A stretch of 64,000 bases of DNA from the NCBI GenBank assembly GCA_021234155.1, contig JAJEKV010000114.1, forward strand, positions 1,565,654 through 1,629,653, in the 5' to 3' direction. The position numbers and the translations under genes are program-made. Shown one piece after another: positions 47,440 to 58,564 of the stretch. This stretch comes from Isoetes taiwanensis (lineage: Eukaryota > Streptophyta > Lycopodiopsida > Isoetales > Isoetaceae). Below the pieces are notes generated by a model. It had not been told where the DNA came from, did not search any database, and was given only the letters and a program-made list of their open reading frames with translations. The first letter of the stretch is position 1. The number at the start of each line of letters is the position of its first letter.

Positions 47440-50400
47440 CCTCTCTCGAATTTCATGGCGCCCCGATACCGGCCCGGAGGCAATCACACGCTTAGCATTG
47501 GATTTCGCCCGATGAATCCCAATACGTTGTTCCGTATTTGTTGGATGTCAATGCAACACGAAATATCACGAAGATCCGGTTTCTCTGCAATTTACAAGAA
47601 ATTGGATGCAGCGAAAAGAGAGAATACGATTTTAATAAGATGAGAAAAGCAAATACCGAACGGGAGGATCTCGAGCATGAGACGCAGCAAGAAATAGCCA
47701 AGCAAGTAGTTGATTACTTCAATAAGCTCACCAAAAACATTCACCCAACTCAAGGCCGATGTGATGAAGAGGGTGGTTCATCACCACCACAAATGGAAAT
47801 CTCGGAACCCGGAATTTTGCCAAATCCAAAGGAGTGCAAGGCAAATGGGGTGCTTTGCTCAACAACTTGAAACAGACAATGGCAGCCACAAAGAGGCAAA
47901 GGAACCATGATGTTTGGAGAGCCAAGACTCCTCACCGGTGATGGCTTCTTCCACAAAATCGAGATGCAATTCCACTATGGCAGGCTGTTAGGTGCATCTA
48001 ATTCTTGCTTTCATGCCCGTGCTTCTTCGTGCTTTTAAGTGCTTTTAAGTGCTTGTATCTGGCTGAGTGATGCCGGATGAGATATGTTCATTGATTAATG
48101 TGCAATATTTCTTATGATAGGTTGCATGAGGTCAACAATTGCAACCGCCAGATTAAGAAAAATCGGAAGCCGCCCTTGAAATGGTCCGTGGTCTAGCTTC
48201 CAAAGGAGGTTGAGGTGCGATTCTCTCACCCCCGCTTGCAAGCAAAGCATAACGTAATTCGAAACAAAATAGCGTAGTCTCTCCTTGCAAGAAAGATGTT
48301 GTGAACACCGTTGGAGAGTCAAGCTTCAAATTTCTTATCCCTTGCACCTTATGGAGGTCACACGTGTATAAGTTTCCATACAAAATTTTCTTTGCTATTG
48401 TTGCATAAATAATTCTAACCAACGGCCACCATTCACCGGAGCTATTTCAACAATACAAAAGGCACATCCCGAACATCCCTGCTTGCTTAAAGGCTTTCGA
48501 AGTTGAAGCCTATTTATGTAAAGAAAGTATCGAAAAGGGAAACCCGTTGTTGCATATACCATATAAAGTTGGAGTATGCGGGGTAGCCCTCAATGCATTA
48601 AGGTCAAATAAAACCGGATTTCATGGTGAAGAGTGCAAGTGCACCTGCGAGGTCTGTGGACCTGGTGAGACGTGTCTGGCCAGCCAATATATGTATGACT
48701 CAACCAGCGAGCTCTGGAGGGCTGTGGTTTGCAACAAGAGCGAGGGTGAAGAATGGCATAAACATGACTGCTTGATGCGCATGTCGGAAGTGGGCATAAA
48801 AACTCTTCCTATATGTCCAAGAGAGAGAGAGAATCATGAGTTCTTGCTTGAAGCCTTGAATGGAAGACGTTTGAAAAGGTAATACTCTCTTTATTGCATG
48901 CTGCAACATGCTGATATGTGCTGTCATCCGCTGAAAACTGCTTTTGTGCTTTCAACTTGCGCTAATCTTCTGTTTTATGCTACAGACCTTGTTACAGATT
49001 CCAGTGGAGACAGAAGAGGCTGGTGGAGTTGCAGACTGCGTTACCAAGGAGGTGCCAGGTGGCAGCAGAAAGAAAAGAGCCAATGCCACCAAGAAGGGAA
49101 ACAAAAGTAAGAAATCCAAGGTAGTCGGTGGGACACGACCAAGCCGCAAAGACAAGTTTAGAAGAAGGGAAACAAAAGTAAGAAATCCAAGCAAGCTGGT
49201 GGGACACAGACTGAAGCTGCAGCACAAGATGAGACCTCAAATGGCAAGGGGAAAAAAAAGAAAGGACCAAAGCCAGTCCTCAGATTGTCTTACAAGAGAA
49301 CGCCATTGAAGGATTTCATTTCATATCTGTGTTCCACATTGAAGATATTCGTGCCACACAATTCTGGGGGCTAGATGGCGTGCCATGCAATTCAGAGTTG
49401 CCCGGACAATATCCAAGATGACACCATTGTTTCGTAATTGATTTTGCAGAGAATTACAAAGATAAAAATACAAAGGAGGTTCAAAGCCGAAGATTGGCAC
49501 AATGACCGAGATAACAATTCTCGCCCACATCACATATAGGATGGACATCGGTTAAGGATCGAAAGCTATTGAAGGAAACCCATTTTTACTTGAGTGATGA
49601 CAAGCTTCATGACACTCTTTTGTGCAAAGACTGTCTTAGAAAGCACAAGTCATGGCTTGTATCAAATGGTGTAGATTTCTCCGCATATATAGTTTGGTCG
49701 ATGGTTGTTCTAGCCAATTCAAATCTGCCCGCCATTCTATTTCCTACCAAGATATCACCATGAGCTAGGGAAGGAAATAGTATGGAATTTCTTTGGGACA
49801 GCCCATGGTAAGGGAGAGCACGATGGGCAAGGGGCAGTCCTTAAAGGGGCATTCACTAGAGAGCAGCTCAAGTATGATGGGGTGAGATTTAGGGGTGCTG
49901 CTGATGCATGTGAATTCGCAACTCGTTGGAATGAAGGTACCAACAACGGGGACATCAAAAGGTATTATGCTTTCATCCGCCGTATTACTCGCTGAGTAGT
50001 GTTTGCTGAAAAGCTAGCGTAATGTGCTGAATAGTGCTTTCATCTGCTTTAAGTCGCCTCCGTGAACTGGCCATCTTGTGATGAGTAGTCTTTGCATTAT
50101 CTTTGTCGTGAGATGCAATACTTGTTGTTTCCTTGCGTACTTCGGGTAATTGGAAAGGATGATGTTGATAGGACGTACCACCGGATCGCGTGCCGAGGTG
50201 GAAGGGACCAAGCAAATACACAAAGATCCGGACATACTTGGCCAAATCAAGCACAAGGGTGGCTCATAGAGGTTTAAGTTGTTTCTGTGGTAACTGTTTG
50301 AAAGGAAACTGGTCATCTTGTGTGAACAAGCACAGATTGAAGAATTGGAAATATGTTACACTAAAGCCAGATAAGTCTACATTGAAGGTATCAAGACGAA

Positions 50401-50767
50401 ATCGATGAGGCATTTTTGAAGGTGATGGAGAATGGCTATCCTAAACGTAGGGAAGGTGATAACTTTGTTTGTTGTAAGCGGGAAATCGGAGAATGCAGAT
50501 TTCTATGTGGTCAAATGTGTTAAGCCGAGGCATATCCTTGACAGAATTGTCAAGGATAGCTGGGGTCAGACCTTCAATGTGAATGAACATGTGTTGGCTG
50601 GTTTGTACTATGCTCCCCAGCCAGATGGTAGTTGGGAGCTACTTGAAGACAAAGGCCTGACTTTCCAGTACAGTCATCACGTATCAGCTATCAAGTTTGA
50701 GATGAATCGCATTCCCGGCACCAACAGATTTTCCCTTGAACAAAGCTACTCACCGGATGATCCTTGA
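47440..50767 (+). pseudogene. Transposase pseudogene of the 12.3-kb element
   Basis: Recognisable pieces in order: an N-terminal block at 48547-48882 (HIPYKVGVCGVALNALRSNK and a Cys-rich CKCTCEVCGPGETC); FVIDFAENYKD near 49430 with a first acidic position; KETHFYLSDDKLHDTLLCKD and LRKHKSWLVSNGVDFSAYIV near 49570-49690; WS/DGCSSQFKS near 49695, split by a frameshift, with a second Asp; WNFFGTAHGKGEHDGQGAVL at 49777-49836 with the third acidic site; CFCGNCLKGNWSSCVNK near 50282; and a C-terminal block at 50460-50767 (ENADFYVVKCVKP to SYSPDDP). The acidic triad order suits a DDE/DDD transposase. Many stops and shifts make it non-functional. Confidence 0.7.
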
Positions 50768-51099
50768 CACCGCCATATGAAGGTTGAATATGCTTGGCCT
50801 AGTTGTTTTATCATTGTAACAAATCTGTAGTTACTTGTGTACTTGTCTCAAATTTTGATCATTGTATTGGAGACAATGCCCCTAAGACAATGTTTGTAGT
50901 ATTGGTTTGAATTATTGGAGTATTTTAGTATTGGAAACAATGCTTGTAGTATTGGAAAGTAAGCTTGATATATATTACAGAAAATTGTACACTCAAGATT
51001 AGAACATCACTCAATATCACTCAATCCGAAGATAAGACAAAGTAATCATACATATATATTACAAAAAGTATTGTACAATGGTTACTTCATGAGTCATCG

Positions 51100-51841
51100 G
51101 TCTTCAGAGTCATCTTGCCGTCGCCAGAAGGGTGCCCAAAGAAATTGCTTTTGTACTTCTAATGGAGCATTGAGGATATAGTAGGCCGAGACAAGATAGT
51201 TGTTGAGGCAAGAATCCAAAGACTACAACCGTCTCCTCTTCCAACCATGCATCGCTGATGTCAACCCGCGGAGATCGTTTCTGTCTGGCATGAGAAGACA
51301 AGTATTCCAAAGTTGGACACACAAACTTCTGCAAAAGTTGTCCTCTTCTTGCCCCTTGAAAGGCATAATGGGAAGGGTTGTGTGCGCAGGGTTTAGAAAC
51401 CCTTTGTGTAGGCTGTCATCAACCAAGAAAATCATACCATGATTTTGAGGAAAATCCTCAAGTACAACCTTCAACTCCTTGAAAAAAATCTGCTTTTCTG
51501 GTCTGTTTGGATGCTTGCATGCATAGCAATGCTCTTGACCATAAACCTTCAAGAATCTGGTCTGCAAATCAGGGAACAATGCATCCACCATATCCCTTGT
51601 ATTCCGAAGTAGAGAAGCACTCTAAATAACAATATCAAACCTCTCAGAGTGCCCACTCCACAAACTCATGATACCCCCAGTGCGCAAATGAGGTACTTAT
51701 TTGCGCTTTTTTTACAACATGCTTGGTTTGTGGTGGAGGCAAGATTTTCCCCTTCATTCTCCTCTGTTGTGTCTGTGCCAGTACACCATTTACGTCCAGC
51801 ACCATCAACTTCCGTCTGGGTGTCCATCCTTGGACATTTGC
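51100..51841 (-). pseudogene. FCP1/NIF-like HAD phosphatase, catalytic part, broken
   Basis: The minus-strand frame starts at the nested-element border with ANVQGWTPRRKLMVLDVNGV, where LDVNG is the HAD catalytic loop in the plant subfamily form (DxN in place of DxD), then WGYHEFVEWA, ERFDIVI(stop)SASLLRNTRD, MVDALFPDLQTRFLKVYGQE and MIFLVDDSLHKGFLNPAHTT, the second HAD Asp pair. Lesions: a frameshift after EFVEWA (near 51650), TAG where Trp is expected (near 51625), and a stop after WKRRRL. The 5' coding part lies at 56482-57087, beyond the 4.63-kb insertion. Enzymes of this class dephosphorylate Ser/Thr in nuclear proteins such as the RNA polymerase II tail; the role inside a transposon is unknown. 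Confidence 0.75.
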
Positions 51842-51914
51842 AACCAAGTCGTATTTAATTAAAGTGGGACAAATCTCGAATTTTGGGACTCGGACTGAAA
51901 ATGGGACTCATAAT

Positions 51915-52235
51915 CGATTTAGGGGAGGGGGAAGTTGGGGGAGAAGTTGAGAGAAGTTGGGGAGGAAGTTCAAAAGGGGGGGGAAGAAGGGGGCAAGGGG
52001 AGGTGAGAAGAGGGTGCAAGGGGAGGTGAGTTCGGAAAGGGGGTGAGAAGAGGGGGCAAAGCGAGGTGAGTTCTGAAAGGGGGTGAAAGGGCAAAGGGCA
52101 AATGTGATAAGGAGGATGGGCAAAGGGGGAGGGAGATGGCAAATGGGATGAAGATGGCAAATGAGATGGCAAATGGGTCGAAGAGGAGAGGGCAAAGAGG
52201 AGATGGCAAGGGGAGGGGAAAAGGAGGAGAGAGGG
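51915..52235 (+). repeat. Polypurine minisatellite tract
   Basis: Nearly all G and A on the plus strand for about 300 bp, with repeats of GGGGAGGTGAG(TTC)(T/G)GAAAGGGGGTGA and GATGGCAAATG. The matching proline-rich minus-strand open frames are by-products. Such a tract can form triplex or G-rich structures. Confidence 0.8.
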
Positions 52236-52393
52236 CTTGTAAATAATAAAATAATAAAATATAATATAATAAATAATAATACAATTAAAATACATTAAAT
52301 GATTTAATAAATACAAATAAACATCATTAATTAAATAATTTCTTTCTTTCTCGCCCCGCGTGGCGAGAATGGGCTCAGCATATGGGCTCACCT

Positions 52394-52951
52394 GTGAGGA
52401 GCAGGGTTGCCCTTAAGGGGCTATTTATAGCCAAATGGCTATATTTTGAATATTTTCAAAAATGAGATACTAAATCTGAATAGGTTACTATTGAAAATAA
52501 ATTATATTCTTTCGCCAAAGTTTTACCATTTCGTCCGCCCGCCTTTCTTAAATTAGCCATGCATTTTTAAGCTCAGATCTAGAGTTTCGCCTCCAGTTCC
52601 ATGGATCTAAGTGTTTAGGATCATAGATTATCCCCTTCACAACATTGTAGATCAAGTAATTGTTTGTAGCTCTAGTGGACCATAGTAGAATACTCAAAAA
52701 ATCAACAACTACTTAAATTTTGCTAAACATAATAGGTTTCCTTAATCCTGTAAGTTGTATGTGAATTGACATCTAATATATTTATTTCAATTACCACATT
52801 AACATTGGCAAGGTTCGCCAGAGTTTCTATGAAACAGTTCAAGTCGCAAAAAGTAATCGCCTACAAAATTAATATAGAAAGCTTATGATTCGCCTCACCT
52901 TCTAAATCACGCCTATGCAGATATGGCCTTAAGGGCAACCCTGGTGAGGAG
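52394..52951. mobile_element. hAT-type MITE, 542 bp, with 8-bp target duplication
   Basis: Element 52402-52943 has 17-bp perfect inverted ends CAGGGTTGCCCTTAAGG and CCTTAAGGGCAACCCTG, and GTGAGGAG occurs directly on both sides (52394-52401 and 52944-52951). CAGGG ends and an 8-bp duplication are the hAT signature. No transposase; AT-rich core. Intact ends show it is the youngest of the three nested insertions. Confidence 0.92.
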
Positions 52952-53169
52952 AGTCACCTAGGCCCTTTCCAATCATAAAGCGCTCCAGAAATGAAGCTGA
53001 TTGAACCTCGACTCTTCTTCCGAAACCCCTTTATGCATTATAACGTCCCAGCGGACTCCCAGTGGAGTTTATCCCAGAGGAGGCAGGGATTTTACCAGTG
53101 ATGCCGGGGTTGCTGAAGGAGGCGACAAACGGATTTAGCCCACAAAATACTTTGGGGAAAGGAGCTTCG

Positions 53170-54010
53170 GGAACAGTTGTTAAGGAGCAGAAGAGTTTCC
53201 ATGTTTCTTGAGCTTGGCTTAGATGAAAAGAACCTTGAATCTGCAGTTCGCCATTGTCCTGCGCTTTTGAAGCAGGATTTCGAGCAGAAATTGGAGAACA
53301 GGGTTTGGTTTCGCTTGTTCGATGCTTGCCGAGCAAAGAATGCTGAGTTCCCGAACTCTCTTTTTGCCGAGCAAAGAATGATCTGTTTTTTCCAATCAGA
53401 GCAAAGAATGCTCTGTTTTTTCCAAGCAAAGAATGCCAAGCACAGAGGACTTGGCTTGGCTTGTTCAATGCTTGCCAAACAGAGCAGAAGCATGGCGAAA
53501 AGAGCGAAGCATGGCAAAAGATGGCCTGGCTTGGCTTGGCGAACAGATGCTTGGCGATGGAACACATTTGGTGACGAAACAGCCTCACAGCCGGAGTTGG
53601 ATCTTCTGGTCGGGCTCTGTTTTTTGAGGGCTTGAAGATCTTCAATGGCAACGAATGCGACGAAACAGGGCTCACAGTCGAGTTGGATCTTCTAATTGGC
53701 TCTGTTTTTTCAGGGCTTGAAGATCTGCAAAGCAAAGGCAATGATTAGCAAAGCAAACAGAGCAACTACTAAGAGGACGCCCCAGCCATAGCCGACCTTC
53801 ATTTCCATAGCCGATCTTCACCGCAACATCGCAGGGCCTGCAGAGAAACAGGGGAGCCGAATTCTTTGCTTGGCCGATTCTTTGCTTGGAGGAGCAATAC
53901 TGCTTGGCCGATTCTTTGCTTGGAGGAGCAATACTTTGCTCTTTGCTTGGGACCGATTCTTTGCAGCCATGGCCGATTCTGGGCAGTCATGCGGAAATAT
54001 AAATATAGCC
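53170..54010. repeat. Minisatellites built on GCAAAGAAT
   Basis: GAGCAAAGAATG with variants repeats four to five times near 53332-53435. Its reverse complement in GCCGATTCTTTGCTTGG repeats three to four times near 53864-53960. Between them a block of about 85 bp is duplicated (GAGTTGGATCTTCT near 53594 and 53672, each followed by CTCTGTTTTTT(G/C)AGGGCTTGA). The minus-strand 236-codon frame over part of this is a by-product of the repeats. Confidence 0.65.
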
Positions 54011-54517
54011 AATGTCTATGCAGCGGATAGGGTCTATGCGGCCAGAGGAACAGGGGAGCCGAATTGAGAGTCCCAAAAGGCCGATCCGAAGTTCGGCTCT
54101 GCAGAGTAAAGAAGACGAAAATCAAAAAGCATTCTGTAGTCCACAAGGCAAAGGAGAGCTGCGACTAGTTCTTTCGTTGTTCTTCTTCCTTTATGCCCTT
54201 TTACGTGTAGAGTCCCCTGCTTTCAGCCTGGATCCTTCATTGTTGCTGAATATTTTATGCCCTGTGGCTTCTATCTGAAATCGGTGAGATATTGACGAAA
54301 TCCTTACTAGTATTGTTGAGAAAAATTGGTGAGATATTGAAGAAATCCTTACAGCTCTGTCGTTCTCCTTCCGATGGATTCTCAGACGAATTCTTGGTTG
54401 CGATCCTGCCGGTGGTACAAAAAGCATCTGCCGGCACAAAGGTGTGTACCAAATTTCAAAATTCAAATATTTGGGGAAAAAAAGGCGGGGTATAAGAGTC
54501 TTGAAAATAAGTCCCGT

Positions 54518-54645
54518 AGAGTAGAGTAAAGTGAGTCTTGAAAATAAGTCACGTGGGCATAATATTTATATGGTGCATTATTATTAGTTATAAGGGTAAG
54601 TATATTTATATGGTGCATTATTATTAGTTATAAGGGTAAATTATT
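54518..54645 (+). repeat. Tandem duplications
   Basis: GAGTCTTGAAAATAAGTC occurs twice about 38 bp apart, then ATTTATATGGTGCATTATTA plus TTAGTTATAAGGGTAA occurs twice (about 54564-54599 and 54605-54640). Confidence 0.8.
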
Positions 54646-55019
54646 TTTAAGTTATAATGTGTATTATAGGTGCATGCATATGTTGCTATTTACATGTGCA
54701 TTAGGCATTCTTGGAAAATACATAGGAAATTTATGGGGAGGGTATTTTTCATAGAAAATACATAGGATATTGTGTTTATTGAAAAAAATACATAGTATAG
54801 GATATTGTCTTATTAGAAAATACATAGTATATCTTGTTTCATTTAAGAAAGCTATCTTTGAATAAAGCTATAGATAAACATTGACATATTAAAAAAAGGG
54901 AGACAAGTAGGCAAGTAGGTTCGCCACATTTGTTGTATGTTTGATCACATGTGAACAAAGGTATAGTAATATGATATGATGTTTGAAGGTTATTCATTTT
55001 CGACCTTCTCGGACTTGTT

Positions 55020-55940
55020 GTGTTTTTCACTCCAAATGGCCTTAGACTTGTGTTTTTCATCTTAAAGGGCCTTAGACCTGCGTTTTTTATTTTGAAGGGC
55101 CTTAGAACTATGTTTTCCACTCGGACCTATATTTTTTTTACTTTGAAGGGTTTTAGAACGCGCCTTTCTCGACTTCGCGAGTTGAGAAAGACCCTCAAAC
55201 CTGTGTTTTTAAGCTTTGGTTTTTTTTTCGACTCATGAAGTCGAGAAAGGTCTTTTGACCCCTAAACGTTTTTTAAGCTTTTGAGTTTTGCCTTTCTCGA
55301 CTCGCGAGTCGAGAAAGGCCTTCTAACCCTTAAAACCTGCGTTTTTCGCTTTGAGCTGCCTTTCTCGACTCGCGAGTCGAGAAAGGCCTTCTAACCCCTA
55401 AAACCTGCGTTTTTAAACTTTGAAGTCGCCTTTCTCGACTTCGCGAGTCGAAGAAAGGCCTTCTAACCCTTAAACCTGCGTTTTTCCTTTGAGCTGCCTT
55501 TCGACTCGCGAGTCGAGAAAGGTCCTCGAGATAGCGTTTCTCGACCTCAGAACTCTGTTTTTCACTTCGAGCTTCCTTCTCACCCCCCCAAAACTGCGTT
55601 TTTTTACTCTCAGATGCTTTTCTCGACCCACGAGTCGAGAAAGGCCCTTAAAAAAAATTTTCTTGAAAAAAAAACTTTTTTTTTCCTAGTTAAAAAAAAA
55701 AGAAAAAAAATTTTTTTACTCTGAGCTACGTTTCTCGACTCGCGAGTCGAGAAAGGCCATTAGAGGGGCCTTGAGGGTCTTTCTCGACTCGCGAGTCGAG
55801 AACGGCCCTCAAAATTTTTTTTTTTTTTGCCTACTTAGAAAAAGAAGGAATTTTTTTTTCCTTGTTTTTTTGTTTTTTTGGGCTCTAAGCTACATCAGAG
55901 GGGCCTTTCTCGACTCGCGAGTCGAGAAAGGCCTCATACC
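55020..55940 (+). repeat. Array of about ten palindromes (CTCGACTCGCGAGTCGAG core)
   Basis: Palindromic units start near 55163, 55221, 55290, 55358, 55428, 55496, 55616, 55729, 55777 and 55902. Units at 55290-55319 and 55358-55387 are perfect 30-bp palindromes and 55902-55933 is a perfect 32-bp one. Spacers repeat TTCTAACCC(C/T)TAAAACCTGCGTTTTT and poly-T/poly-A runs. Variants usually change one arm only (TTCGCGAG, CCCACGAG, CATGAAG). Before the array a simpler CCTTAGAC(T/C)TG(T/C)GTTTTTCAT motif repeats (55030-55120). Each unit could form a hairpin or be a strong site for a dimeric protein. Confidence 0.9.
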
Positions 55941-56481
55941 TACATTCTTCAGAAATGGCCCTTAGAACTGGTTGTTTTCTTATTTGTATTGTCTGTAGCA
56001 TCACTTGCACTAACTTGATTTTGCCTTTCCCAGTACAAATCGCGAACAGAAAGGACATGATCGGGAGCCATGTCAGGCTAGCGTGTTCAGATTTCTATTC
56101 TCTTCAAGTTGCTCTTGTGGCTTGAACGCCTCGGACCTTTGCTCGTATGTTGTTCCCGATGGGTGGTGGTCCAGTGCGAAGATGATGTAATATTTGTGTC
56201 AGCCCGACCATCATGGTATCTTCAACCATTGTAAACTTTGGTTTCAATCTAGAACTTTGATTTCAATCTTTAATGAATTTCCTTTGTTTCAGTTGCATTG
56301 TTCTTGTTCTCGACTCGCTAATCAGGGAAAACTGGAGGAAAGCTTCGATGCAGAGTTCTAGACAAAAAATCGAATTAAGGATAGTTTTCGGGTCGGGGTG
56401 CTCTTTTTCATGTAAATTAACAGGGTTCCGAAAAAAAATGGGAATGGAATGAGTCCCACTTTAATTAAATACGACTTAACC

Positions 56482-57087
56482 ACTGTCGATGTGTGCTGAT
56501 CGTGGCTTGTCTCAATCTTTGCAATGTGTGCCGGACTCACTGGAAGTGCTATCGGGGAGGTCTTTGGACAAATCTTTGCAACCCTATTTGGACTCTGCGC
56601 TTTATCTTTGCTACCAGATGATGGAGAGTGCTGATAGCCATAGTCAGATTCATCCTTATTGGTATCTCCCTGCCCCCAATGTATGGGTGTTTCCCGGCTA
56701 TCAGTAACCCTTGCTTTGCCTTTGTCCTCGGTTTCTTCATTCACGACCTGTCTTGTTCTCCTGCATGCAAGGATGAGCTGCAATTAACAACTGAAATTCT
56801 GAAACACATTCTGAAATATAACAGGATAACATGCACCTTTTGTATGTTAGAGTTTGTGCTGGCACTTCTTTATCTGTATTGTCTTCTTCATCAGATTCAC
56901 TAAGTATAACCATTGGCTGCCTTCTTTTTCTGCAGACAAGTTTTTACAGAAGCCTAAGTTGAATAATCCAAACCAAAATTTGCACATTAAAGGTGGAATA
57001 AAACAGGGATCAAATATATTAATTGTTTGAACAAAAACCTTTTGGCTGATGGTTTAGGGTTGTCTTGCAAAATCAAGGTTTGCTTGC
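56482..57087 (-). pseudogene. 5' coding exons of the phosphatase gene (NLS and acidic region)
   Basis: Three minus-strand blocks join in phase: 57087-57039 (KQTLILQDNPKPSAK), 56929-56837 (KRRQPMVILSESDEEDNTDK and on to QTLTYK), and 56760-56482 (RTRQVVNEETEDKGKARVTD to HTSTVV). KPSAKRKRRQP across the first junction is a nuclear-localisation-like basic run, followed by an acidic Ser patch. The last block ends exactly at the inserted 4.63-kb element and continues in frame at 51841. No ATG clearly begins this series, so it may join the coiled-coil/RING exon just upstream (58484-57113). Confidence 0.55.
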
Positions 57088-57112
57088 CTGAAATACATAA
57101 GGCAAAATTACA

Positions 57113-58484
57113 TTAGCCATGTTTTTTCTTTCCAAATGCTACTTCTATGGGGACGTCCTCATCAAGGTCATTTTCTGACTCACCCTCACTTTCTTCTTCC
57201 ACAACCTTCCTGGCCCTTGACCGTGTCAACCTGTTCACCTGCTTAACGACTGTCTGAATCTGATTGCCGACATCTTCGCCATCGTTTTCCTTCCCTGCAG
57301 CAACAGTGTTAGAGGAGGCCTTTGTAGAGGCAGCTGCAGAATTTGGAACTATACTATAATTGTTGGCACCATCACTACTACTTGAATCTCCCTTGGATTC
57401 AGCATGCTTTGGTGTCTCCAGCACTGTGCTGCCAAGTGCTGCAGTGTGCTGAAGAGTGCTGGTAGTTTGCTGTCCAATGTCTACAGCACCTTCTGATGCT
57501 GTCAATTCAAAATCAGAGCCTGAAAACAGGCATGTACCTTTTTTCCCATGTCTTGGCTGTGGAGTGTGAACCCTTGTGGACTTGTGCTTGGCTGATCCTG
57601 GGGTCCTTTTACTTTTTGGTGTGATTTGCTGTTTCCTTTTCCTGCTGCTACCAGGAGTTGTGTCTACATGCTCATCAACATCAATTATCTTCTTCTCGGT
57701 TTTGTGAGCTGTTCCAGCATGCAACACTTCCTGCTTTACTGTATTAAGCTTACCTATTTCCTGCACTAAGCCAGTAGGAATGGTCTCTGTGCACTCGAGG
57801 CAGCATCCTTTTTCCATGAGCAAACTGGTGCAGCTAACGTGATAATGATGTCCACATTTCATCCGCAGGCTGAGGGTGTAATCATCCTGGAATGCAAGAC
57901 CACAGGTGGAGCATCTCTCCTCATCTAGAATTGGCAATCGGAATGGTATTGGAGTGATGCTGACCAGCTGATCATTTCTCTTGGTCATCTCCCTCAGCCT
58001 GGTGACATTCTTTAAGTGCTGCTGGGCTTTTGCAAGGAGGGACTCATTGTTGGCAATCTCAGCAGTTAGTGCAGCCACCTTTTCTACACAGGTTTGATCT
58101 ATTGGCCCACCCCCCATTTCAAGTAGGGACTTCAACATATATTCTGCCATATCTTTCTCCCTCTCCAAAGAATGAATCTCAGCAGAGACACTTGCATTAG
58201 GATCTGGCAGTGCTTGAAGACGTGCAATATTATCCTTTATGGTCTTCAACTTCCCCTTTGCAGCCGAGAAGAAGCTTCCCTTTGCCTCAGATTGTGCAGC
58301 CTGTTCCTTCTTTGACACTAGGTCATTCTGCTGCAATTTTAGGGCTTCCTGCATATCTTGGATCATGCTTTCCAGACGGGAAATATTTTCCCCATAAGTC
58401 GAAATGCTTTCTTGGACACATTGAAGTACTCTGAATGACAACCTCCCTTCTAATTTTACAATATTACTCTTGAGGTCGGCTTTT
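57113..58484 (-). CDS. Coiled-coil protein with RING-like zinc finger, main exon
   Basis: Open for about 457 codons after an AG at 58485. Residues counted from 58441: coiled coil about 10-150, then RING-like CSTCGLAFQDDYTLSLRMKC (177-196) with GHHYHVSC and CCLEC (to about 218), which gives the metal-ligand order C-x2-C, C-x-H-x2-H-x2-C, C-x2-C. A basic region (RKRKQQITPKSKRTPGSAKH) and an acidic tail (EEESEGESENDLDEDVP) follow; stop at 57113. It probably acts in the nucleus; E3 ligase function is only an inference from the finger. The frame has no lesion. It belongs to the 12.3-kb element and reads towards the transposase. It may be one gene with the phosphatase exons downstream. Confidence 0.65.
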
Positions 58485-58564
58485 CTGCAATGCTTTCGTG
58501 TCTTTGTTGTCTGTGATTTTTTGGGCTCTCACTGTGTTTCCGCAGGGGGCCACCGGTGCTGGGT

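Larger units (their letters stand above)
51846..56477. mobile_element. 4.63-kb non-autonomous element inserted in the phosphatase gene
   Basis: Ends are 25-bp perfect inverted repeats at 51846-51870 and 56453-56477 (starting AAGTCGTATTTAATTAAAGT). AACC flanks both sides (51842-51845 and 56478-56481), a 4-bp target duplication. Removing the element with one AACC joins the minus-strand phosphatase frame: TSTVV on one side and ANVQGWTP on the other. No transposase is inside. Cargo includes a polypurine tract, an hAT MITE, minisatellites and a palindrome array. A 4-bp duplication is unusual; Ginger, Sola and Academ elements are among groups reported with it, but the ends do not settle the family. 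Confidence 0.85.

Noticed and set aside
51855-52391. 178-codon proline/serine-rich minus-strand frame
   Set aside because: By-product of the polypurine tract and it runs through the MITE target site; no protein family features.
53031-53741. 236-codon minus-strand frame
   Set aside because: Covers minisatellites built on GCAAAGAAT inside a non-coding element; both strands are open and no domain is seen.
55020-55965. Open frames over the palindrome array
   Set aside because: Repeat-driven low-complexity text rich in Phe and Leu; no coding evidence.
56358-56481. Continuation of the phosphatase exon past 56482 (KSYLIKVGLIPF...)
   Set aside because: This text is the inverted end of the 4.63-kb element, not coding sequence of the gene.
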